From the NCBI GenBank assembly GCA_036874045.1, contig CM072347.1, positions 6,264,501 to 6,328,500 on the forward strand: 64,000 bases of DNA. The letters run 5' to 3'. The stretch's first letter is position 1; each line of letters starts with the position of its first letter. This DNA is from Cymodocea nodosa (Eukaryota; Streptophyta; Magnoliopsida; Alismatales; Cymodoceaceae). Below the pieces are notes generated by a model. The model searched no databases, was not told where the DNA came from, and saw only the letters and a list, made by a program, of their open reading frames with translations. Shown here one piece after another: positions 57,234 through 64,000 of this stretch. The position numbers were made by a program, and so were the translations under genes.

Positions 57234-58900
57234 TGTATGGATTTTCCCAGCACAACACTAGAAAAACTTCGATTTGCTACTTCTATTTTTACTTAGTTAA
57301 TTTATCTTTATGCCTATTCTTTTTTAGAAGTAAACAAACAACCTTTAATACAATTTAGATATTAACTCCAATTTGTACTTTAACTGCAAGTGCACAGTGT
57401 CTATTGTATCAGTGTGCAAGTATAGGTCGATCCCACAGGGAATTACTGAAGAACTTCAGAACTGTTCGTTTGTTAACAATCAAATTTGTAAATTCAATAA
57501 GCTCTCCGTTGAATTACAGTTAACTCAACAGACAAAGTTCGTTGAGTTATGGCTAACTCAACGGACTAACCTCGTGGACTTAAGTTAACTCCATGAGCCT
57601 GTCTTTTGTTTTTAATACTGCTATTTACAGAGGAATTCGGCCAACCATTGGGTGATTCCACAGATTGTAAATAACATCAATACAACTCTTTAATGTTAGT
57701 AAACATTGGATTTATCATTAAGCAATACTAACATTTAGATAATTCAAATAGTAACCATTAAAATTTTTAAGTCTTTTGAACGAACCAATTTCAGTAAATT
57801 GTAAAACTAAAACTAACATAAAACAATCACAACACTGATAAAGATAACATTAATCACGATACAATACAAACAATACAACACTCAAATACAAAATACAACA
57901 AAGATAAATTGTTTTTGGTATTTTTGTTTTAATATGAACATGGAAATGGGTGAAAGGTGAATTGTAAAGTAATCTCAATCGATAGTAAATACTTCCGTCA
58001 CTACTTGCAACGTGATTACACCACTGAAAATTAAACCACTTACAATTCTGTCTCCTCTCCCTATATAATTGTGAGTCCAAAATTGCAAGATGATCTCCTC
58101 TTCAGCATACAGGCATCAACTCGAAGCCAAGGCTAAAAGCTTTTCGATCTCCTAAAATATGAGTCGGCATTTGGTGAAAATGGCTTCCCTTTCCGCGACG
58201 CGATCGATCCTCACAGTGGTTGTCAAGCACCGTGTTTGGCTCGGAATCGACCCGACATCAAGAAAGTATTTTCACAGACCTCCGATGGTTGGTGATTGTG
58301 GTGGTGGTAACGATGGTTGGTGTAGTACTTTGGAGAATTGCTGATACTACCTGCAGAAAGCTCAGTGCTCCTCCTCTGTACACTAGCCGTCCATCGATCA
58401 CACACTTTTCTTCTTTTTCTTCTTTTCTTTCATATTTCTTCAGTAGTAACTACTTCTGCTTGAATTGTCGGTTGGATTTCCTTCATTTGTATCAACGGCG
58501 ATGATTTCTTCTCCCTGTGCGATACGTGCAAATGTGGTTTTTCTCTTCCAACTGTCTGTTCCTACAACCGCTACAGTAGCATATTAGAAAATAAATAGTC
58601 TGTGGAGTTACAGATAACTCAACAAACTTTCTTCGTTGATTTAAGTATAAAACACGTGCATGAATTTAACTATCCGATGCTCAGGTGCATTTCGGATACT
58701 TACAAACTTGACTATCTAATGCTTAGATGCATTTTAGATAGTTACAGATAACTCACCGATATATAACTTAAATAAATCTACCAGATCTCGACACGTGTCA
58801 GTAGTAGTTTAATCATAAAATAAACATTTCGGAGAGTTACAGAGTTAACTATCCGATGCTCAGATGCATTTCGGATAGTTAGAGATAGGTCACCGAAAAT
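57234..58900 (-). repeat. G3 3' LTR (right end uncertain)
   Basis: Follows the G1 LTR from its CCCAGCAC…ACACTAGAAAAACTT start through CTGCAAGTGCACAG, two GTTGAGTTA…TAACTCAACGG units (57505-57565), and the C/T-rich stretch, to the CGACACGTGTCAG region. The CTAAACA end of G1 is not found; instead hairpin motif units continue to ~59110. Confidence 0.75.
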
Positions 58901-59110
58901 CCACTTAAGTCACTTTCCCAGAACATGACACGTGTCCTCAGCTATTTTATAAATAAAAAGAGATTTCGGAGAGTTACAAGTCTAACTATTCGATGCCTAG
59001 CTACAATTTCGGATAGTTAGAGATAACTCACCGAAAGTTCACTTAAAAATAAGCTCGTTGACTAACTTAAGACTCAACGGAGTAAGCTCGTTGAGTTAAG
59101 CATAACTCAA
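58650..59110. repeat. Mixed array of GGATAGTTA and GTTGAGTTA hairpin units in G3
   Basis: Repeated AACTATCCGATGCTCAG…TTTCGGATAGTTA units (58667-59030) followed by CTCGTTGAGTTAAGCATAACTCAACGGA (59090-59115). This places both motif classes, otherwise typical of copia and gypsy LTRs respectively, side by side in one gypsy element. Confidence 0.68.
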
Positions 59111-59385
59111 CGGACTCCCTGTACAAACAGATATAATAATAAAAATACTATAGATAATAGTTTTCTATTTTTTTTACCGATTTAACCGATACTATGTTTC
59201 GGTTAGACATTATTTTTTTTTGAAAATTAATATACATAATTTTTTATGTTCCTGTCATATAGATGGATCCAATCGATTGAACCGCAACGATTTTTATATT
59301 ATATATATATATATATATTTTTAATATTTTATATATATATATATATATATTTTTTTTATTATATAAACATAAAATTGATTTCTTA
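59111..59385 (-). other. G3 3' untranslated stretch
   Basis: One TTTAACCGATACTATGTTTCGG unit (59182-59205) where G1 has three to four, then long (TA)n runs (59297-59352). No gene. Confidence 0.7.
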
Positions 59386-60560
59386 CTATGTAAAGCTCGA
59401 GTAGTCCTCTACTCTTACTTCTTCTATAATTCCAAAGGAGCTTTTTGGTGTTTTCAAAATAGGTTTCAGTCTTTGTCCATTTACTTTAAATATATTCTTA
59501 TTTTTAGGATTTTCAATTTCAATAACTCTATAAGGATAAATATTTCGAACTATGTAAGGTCTTGCCCATCTAGATCTTAACTTTCCTAGATGGTTATGGA
59601 GTCTAGCCATATAAAGATATACTTCTTGTCCTATTTCAAAGCTTTTTGGAATAATTTTTCTATCATGCTAGAATTTAATTTTCTCTTTTTCTCTTACAGT
59701 CTTCGAATAAGCTTCATTTCTAAATTCTTCTAATTTAATTAATTGCATTTTTCTATTTTCAACAGCTTGATTTAAATTAGTGTTTAGAGTTTTTAATGCC
59801 CAATAAGCTTTATGTTCTATTTCAGTAGGTAAATGACAACTTTTTCCATATACTAGCCTAAAAGGTGACATACCTAAGCTCGTCTTATAAGCAGTTCTAT
59901 AAGCCCAAAGTGCATCTACCAATCTATTAGCCCAATCTGTTCTAGTAGGATTTACTACTTTTCCTAAGATTAACTTAATTTGTTTGTTTGCACTTTCTAC
60001 TTGTCCACTTGTTTGCGGATGATATGATGTTGCAATTTTGTGGTTTACTCCATATTTTTTCATTAAGGCTTCAAAACGTCTATTATAGAAATGAGTTCCT
60101 CTATCACTGATAATAGCTTTAGGTATTCCAAATCTGGCAAATATATTTGTTCTTATAAATTGTATTACCACTTTGTTGTCATTAGTTTTTATAAGAATAG
60201 CTTCTATCCATTTAGATACATAATCCACCCCCAACAATATGCAATTAAATTGATTAGACATAGGAAATGGACCCATAAAATCTATTCCCCACGCATCAAA
60301 AATTTCAACCTCAACAGTAGGATTAAGAGGCATCATATTCCTTTTTGATATTCTTCCTATTTGTTGACATCTTAAAGCGCTTAAGCAACATTTATGAGCA
60401 TCTTTGAATAGTGTTGGCCAATAAAATCCACATTGTAGAATTTTTGCAGTAGTTTTCCTTGAACCAAAATGCCCTCCACAAACTTGGTCATGACAGAAAG
60501 ACAATATGCTCGGATATTCAGTTTCTGGAACACACCTCCTTAAAACCAGATCAAAACATT
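59386..60560 (-). pseudogene. G3 integrase region (fossil)
   Basis: An open stretch of 278 codons at 60504-59668 with [60 protein letters not shown] and [15 protein letters not shown]. The C-terminal part is at 59610-59386 (LHNHLGKLRSRWARPY). Very close to G1. Confidence 0.87.
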
Positions 60561-61030
60561 TCTTAAATAAGTATGGATTTTCCTAATAGTAATATTTTAC
60601 TCTTGAGAAAAACAATTTCTTATCTTGTCTATTCTAATCCTTAGGTGTTAGACTAGTAACTAAATAATTAACTATGTCTGCATACCAAGGTATTGTGTCG
60701 ATGGTCATTAATTGTTCATCAAGAAAATTATCTTTAATTTTAATATTTGATTTTTCTATTTGTAATCTTGATAAATGATCTGCTACTACATTCCCACAAC
60801 CTTTTTTATCTTTAATTTCTAGATCAAATTCTTGTAATAATAATATCCATCGGATCAATCTAGGCTTAGTCTCTTTTTTCTTTATTAGATGTTTTAAAGT
60901 TGAATGATCTGTGTATACTATTACTTCAGCTCCAATCAGATATGATCTAAACTTTTCTAAAGTAAACACAACAACTAATAATTCTTTTTCAGTAATTATA
61001 TAATTAACTTGAACATCATTTAAGGTTTTG
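60561..61030 (-). pseudogene. G3 RNase H region, cut at the mitochondrial join (fossil)
   Basis: [32 protein letters not shown] then [33 protein letters not shown], as in G1. The match to G1 continues to the KTLND codons and stops at 61030. Confidence 0.86.
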
Positions 61031-61031
61031 A
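61030..61031. other. Join between gypsy and mitochondrial DNA
   Basis: Left of it the sequence matches G1 (…CATTTAAGGTTTTG); right of it nothing matches gypsy, base composition shifts to richer G+C, and atp9 follows within 250 bases. No LTR end, duplication or filler is evident. Confidence 0.8.
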
Positions 61032-61271
61032 TAGAAAATGATTCCCTCTGGACAGGCCTTATCTCGCTTCGTAAACTCCGCTCGATCCTTCCTGTACGAG
61101 TTTTGAAGAACTATAGAGAGCTGTGGTTGGTTGTTGACCAACGGAAAGCAAGCATGGGAGTTGTTTTGTTGGGAAATGAAGGGGGGCCCCCCTCACCACT
61201 CCCCTTCCCCCGCCCCGGAAACACTTCGGAGTGGCACCCCCAGAACGAGCTCCTCAGAGGGGGCTCGGGAT
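61031..61271. other. Mitochondrial spacer 3' of atp9
   Basis: Contains the perfect palindrome GGGGGGCCCCCC (61181-61192) and C-rich runs. A 101-codon frame at 61028-61333 spans the join and runs antisense into atp9, so it is not a gene. Confidence 0.65.
61246..61267 (-). terminator. Possible stem-loop just after the atp9 stop
   Basis: CGAGC and GCTCG face each other four bases beyond the stop, with partial pairing further in (weaker on the transcribed strand because two pairs become mismatches). Plant mitochondrial mRNAs often have 3' stem-loops that mark processed ends; whether this is one is inference. Confidence 0.35.
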
Positions 61272-61496
61272 TTAGAAAACGAATGAGATTAAAAATGCCA
61301 TCATTGGGGCAAACAAAGCAATTGCTTCGGTGAGGGCAAAGCCCAAAATGGCATAACCAAATAATTGTTTAGCTAATGAAGGATTTCTTGCTACGGCATG
61401 AATCAATGAGCTGAAGACATTTCCAATGCCGACAGCTGCGCCTGCTAAAGCAATGGTAGCCGCTCCCGCTCCTATTAATTTGGCCCCCTCCAACAT
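61272..61496 (-). CDS. atp9: ATP synthase subunit 9 (F0 subunit c)
   Basis: 74 residues, full length for plant mitochondrial ATP9. Subunit c forms the proton-driven rotor ring of F1F0 ATP synthase in the inner membrane. Visible are the N-terminal [13 protein letters not shown], a Gly-rich first helix ([17 protein letters not shown]), the polar loop ARNPSL that contacts the central stalk, and the second helix with the proton-carrying Glu57 in ALTEAI. Codons for Pro64 and Ser71 sit where plant ATP9 usually becomes Leu by C-to-U RNA editing, so this is an unedited genomic copy; other common editing positions (7, 17, 61) are already Leu. The frame is uninterrupted and ends in TAA. Identity is certain; whether it is expressed depends on whether this segment is mitochondrial or a nuclear copy. 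Confidence 0.97.
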   Translation of the reverse strand: MLEGAKLIGAGAATIALAGAAVGIGNVFSSLIHAVARNPSLAKQLFGYAILGFALTEAIALFAPMMAFLISFVF

Positions 61497-62197
61497 ATCT
61501 TTCTGATCTGATCAGACGCTTGCTTTTCTTCTTCTTAGTTAAGTTCTTCTTGAAGTTCTTAGTTAAGTTATTCTTGAAGTTATTAAGTTAAGGTCTTTTC
61601 CTTGTGGAATGGCGTGTAGATAGATTTCGGCTGAAAGTCTCCAGTATTCTCAATTCTCTCTCGAGCATGAATTCCAGCAATAAGGTTCCTAAGAGCGTAC
61701 CTATCATCCCTCTCTTAATTTCATAAGGGGTAGCTACTATACTAGCCTTTCCAAAAAACCTCCATGCAAGGATAGGATATTCCCGATTTTCAACCCCTGT
61801 ATTTGTCAGGGGACCGTACTCGCCCGCCGGGTGGGGAATGGGATTGAGAAGCAGTCTCAGCCCTTCATCCCCGCCCTATCTTTTAAATGGATGGATTCTC
61901 TTGGAGGGGGAGGTAAGGCAATTCCGAATTCAAAGTATCCTCTTTCCCGGATGAGAGAAAGGGGATATTGACTTTCTCCAGTAGGGGTAGGGGCCATTCC
62001 ATTAAGCCTTTTCAGCTGTTCTTCTGCCCTATGCCCTGTTTGTTTGCTTATGAGAGTACTGCCCTTCTTCGTGCTATCGATACCAATTCATCTCGATGCG
62101 TGGCTTGCTACAAGCTGGGCGATGGGGCCATTGATTGAAAGGGGGTCATAGGGGGTCGTCAGCTCGTTCTTGACAGATCCGATCGGGTGTGAAGGAG
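61497..62197. other. Mitochondrial spacer between atp9 and trnQ
   Basis: Near 61535-61590 GAAGTTCTTAGTTAAGTT repeats in imperfect tandem. On the - strand an open stretch of over 90 codons ends at 61588 (it reads …EYGPLTNTGVENREYPILAWRF…), with no good start and no family I recognise. A frame at 62088-62270 overlaps trnQ. I do not call a gene here; the atp9 promoter presumably lies in this stretch. Confidence 0.5.
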
Positions 62198-62269
62198 ATG
62201 GAGTAAAAGGATTCGAACCTTTGCATGCCGGTACCAAAAACCGATGCCTTACCACTTGGCTATACTCCA
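62198..62269 (-). tRNA. trnQ: tRNA-Gln(UUG), mitochondrial type
   Basis: 72 bases on the - strand. The acceptor arms TGGAGTA (5') and TACTCCA (3') pair fully; the discriminator base reads T. The D-arm is GCCAAGTGGTAAGGC. The anticodon loop TTTTGGT carries TTG (complement of 62235-62237). The T-arm is AAAGG TTCGAAT CCTTT. The sequence agrees with the native plant mitochondrial trnQ as I remember it, and not with the plastid one. It looks intact. Confidence 0.93.
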
Positions 62270-63465
62270 TACGGTCAGTCAGTCCCTGGAGAGATAATTC
62301 ACTAATAGACCGGAGGATGAAAAAGTCCTGCTTAGCCCTTATTTACTTTATTACTTTGAGTTGCTTGCTGGTTCAATTCCATCTTTGAATCTGAAGGGAT
62401 CGAAGATCATCGTTTCAGTAAGCGGTTGGGGATGAAGGGAAGGTGGATTGCTCAATTCACTCAACAAGAAGGGCGGGGAAAGAGATGAGGTACTTCCAAC
62501 TTTACCCTTTCGTCTGACGTACGGATCAGATACCGAACCCTCCGTGCCAGCTCTTGGGCAAAGTTCAGTAAAGTCAGTGGAGCTTGTTGTTTGCTTGAGG
62601 CCTACAGTTCCATCCCGAGGGAAGGTCGTATAAATCCGCGGGACGATGCTTTTTGTTTTATGTTACCTAGCCCTCCGAGAATTGGAGTCCATGGTAGAAA
62701 AAAACTGGGCAAGGGGATCAGAAAAGAGAGAATCCTATTTCCTCCCGGCCAAAAGGGCTGTAGTCAATTCATATCTCATTTGACCTTCTCCGTAGTCCGT
62801 AGTCTTTGGCTGGCTCTTTTAAGTGACGCTCTTTATTGAAACTAAGCCGTAGAACTCCCTCCGGTACGGGGGGAGAGTCACTTCAACCCTTTTCCAAGCT
62901 TGTCGTCCTTCTCCTCTGCTGCATTCCGCTGCTTTTCCGCCGGTAGTGCAGGGGAGATCATTCCTTATTCCTCAACATTCCTCAACCCGGGGCGGAGGGG
63001 CGTATTATTATAGAAAACTTGCCGGCCTTTCCATCGTCTCATTCCATCCATGATCGGCTTTATGTGGGGGAGTGTCCCCCCGGTCCGGCCGGACCGGACG
63101 TCGAAGTCTTTGGTCGGGCCGGCCGTAATGAATGATCGTTGTTCGGGAACAAAACAAGAGGAGGGATCGAGCGTAGTCAACGGAGCGAGATAAGGAACCG
63201 GCAGTTATTATTATCACTTCGCTCTTCGATCGCCCTCTTCGCCGCAAGGGGGAAGTTACTTCGTTCCCTCGCTCAGCTGCTTCGCGTCTCCCGAAAGCTG
63301 TATTGCCCGAAGGGGGCATGCTTGATGCAAGAGCGTAGCGTAGGTGAGTGGTAAGCGTAGGAGGCGTGCCCGAAGGGCTGCGGCTGCAGTGTGGTTCCAG
63401 GTGCCGTCGCGTCATTGAGATCCGCAGGGTGGCGGGACTTCGACTGGATTATTCAGTTGGGGTGG
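62270..63465. other. Mitochondrial spacer between trnQ and trnI
   Basis: No gene recognised. Frames at 62448-62633 and 62591-62839 (+) are unsupported. 63020-63300 is GC-rich with several palindromes, including GGGGGAGTGTCCCCC (63066-63080) and an 18-base palindrome. The stretch 63225-63400 has CTTCG/CGAAG and AAGGGGG elements typical of plant mitochondrial spacers. Confidence 0.6.
63066..63097. repeat. GC-rich double palindrome
   Basis: GGGGG-AGTGT-CCCCC (63066-63080) runs into CCGGTCCGGCCGGACCGG (63080-63097), a perfect 18-base palindrome. A GGCCGGCC core follows near 63117-63123. This could form strong hairpins; a function is not known. Confidence 0.75.
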
Positions 63466-63539
63466 TAGGCTTAGTAGGGCTCGAACCTACAATATCCCCG
63501 TTATGAGCGGTACGTTTTAACCAATTAAACTATAAGCCC
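63466..63539 (-). tRNA. trnI: tRNA-Ile(CAU), mitochondrial type
   Basis: 74 bases on the - strand. The acceptor GGGCTTA pairs with TAAGCCT (one G-U), discriminator A. The T-arm is GTAGG TTCGAGC CCTAC. The anticodon loop CTCATAA carries CAT (complement of 63503-63505). In plant mitochondria this anticodon's C is modified to lysidine so that the tRNA reads AUA as isoleucine. One A-G opposition lies in the anticodon stem (TACCG against CGGGG), which I do not remember from other plants. It is otherwise complete. Confidence 0.9.
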
Positions 63540-64000
63540 CTACCAAGATTCAAAATACTTAAAGCAACTTTCTTAGGCCCTTATTACTTTGAATTCAACG
63601 AGTTACAGCGCAAGTTATTATGAGGAGAGCTTTCTTACTTTCATCCGGCAAGCAAGGGATTCAACCAGCTAATAGCGCGCCATTATTACTTTTTTACCCC
63701 GCCCCAACTCTTCCACGACATGCGGGAAGAGCAAAGACGAGTCCCCCACCCGGAAGCACTTGACGGAGCTAATCTCACTCGAGACCTCCCGGGGCGGCAG
63801 GGGAGGTGACCTTCGAAACACTTGCCATTGGGCAACGGCTTAACGAGGGTTCTTAGCCACCTCCGGCTTTCGTGAAAGAGCACCTTTGGGCAGCAGCTAC
63901 TATTCGGATCCAATTCCGAAATCCAATTTCCACTCTGAAAGTGCTCTATCTAAATCATTTCTCTTTACGCGTTACGCGATACGAAAAGTTACGATCTTTT
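63540..64000. other. Mitochondrial spacer to the window end
   Basis: No gene recognised. A 75-codon frame at 63686-63913 (-) has no known domain. 63870-63900 has a GGCTTTCGTGAAAGAGCACC stretch that could be part of a structured intron or tRNA-like remnant, but I could not assign it. The last 40 bases contain ACGCGTTACGCGATACG. Confidence 0.5.

Larger units (their letters stand above)
57234..61030 (-). mobile_element. G3: gypsy element of the G1 family, 3' part only
   Basis: On the - strand, from right to left: part of RNase H, integrase, a CGGTT-rich untranslated stretch, then a G1-type LTR whose outer end is TGTATGG at 57234. Here pol is followed directly by the untranslated stretch and LTR, with no capsid gag or F-box. 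It ends at 61030, inside the RNase H region, against mitochondrial DNA. Broken, with several breaks. Confidence 0.85.

Noticed and set aside
61028-61333. 101-codon frame over the mitochondrial join
   Set aside because: It starts at the join and runs antisense into atp9.
62088-62270. 60-codon frame on the - strand at trnQ
   Set aside because: It overlaps the whole tRNA gene on the same strand; the reading is a by-product of the tRNA sequence.
62448-62839. Two overlapping + strand frames in the mitochondrial spacer
   Set aside because: No recognisable domain; spacer of plant mitochondria often holds such frames by chance or as pieces of other genes.
63008-63415. 135-codon - strand frame (and its + strand partner 63139-63354)
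   Set aside because: Lies over GC palindromes, Arg/Pro-rich low-information wording, no family recognised.

Overview
The window looks like plant nuclear DNA, probably from a eudicot, that ends in a piece of plant mitochondrial DNA. Bases 1 to about 61,030 are AT-rich. They are almost entirely LTR retrotransposons of both plant superfamilies, Ty1/copia (SIRE-like and Tork-like) and Ty3/gypsy (Athila-like). All are decayed and none looks able to act. I see no intact host nuclear gene.

The left 43 kb is one nest of insertions, read from target-site duplications and LTR ends. A SIRE-like copia element (here C3, + strand, 1-43412) was hit by a Tork-like copia element (C2, - strand, 130-35174). 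C2 was hit by an Athila-like gypsy element (G1, - strand, 1802-30779). G1 was hit by a second SIRE-like copia element that lacks pol (C1, - strand, 7580-22718). C1 was hit by a scrambled LTR-derived insertion (E, 9776-17186), which holds a 0.4-kb inverted duplication, a 439-bp triplication and a 775-bp tandem array. G1 has an unusual part order: the zinc-knuckle/protease/RT/integrase block comes first, and a capsid-type gag plus a decayed F-box gene lie downstream of it. The 3' LTR of C3 carries a gypsy LTR (40694-42717).

From 43.4 to 61 kb come another SIRE-like copia element of the C1 family (C4, +), a gypsy pol block on the + strand (G2), and a gypsy LTR plus pol block on the - strand (G3). 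Several of these meet at abrupt joins without target-site duplications.

A recurrent theme is short imperfect palindromes built on a constant inner core, AGTTA facing TAACT. The outer arms differ by family (GTTG in gypsy LTRs, GGAT in Tork and SIRE LTRs). They form strings of hairpin-like units in the LTRs of unrelated elements and change copy number within one element. This is the most interesting unexplained signal I found.

From about 61,031 to the end the sequence is richer in G and C and mitochondrial: an intact atp9, trnQ(UUG), trnI(CAU) and typical plant mitochondrial spacer with short GC palindromes. The join to G3 cuts through the RNase H region. It could be a nuclear insertion of mitochondrial DNA, nuclear DNA inside a mitochondrial genome, or an assembly join; the sequence alone does not decide. 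All family names come from motif recognition by eye, and divergence figures are hand estimates over part of each alignment.
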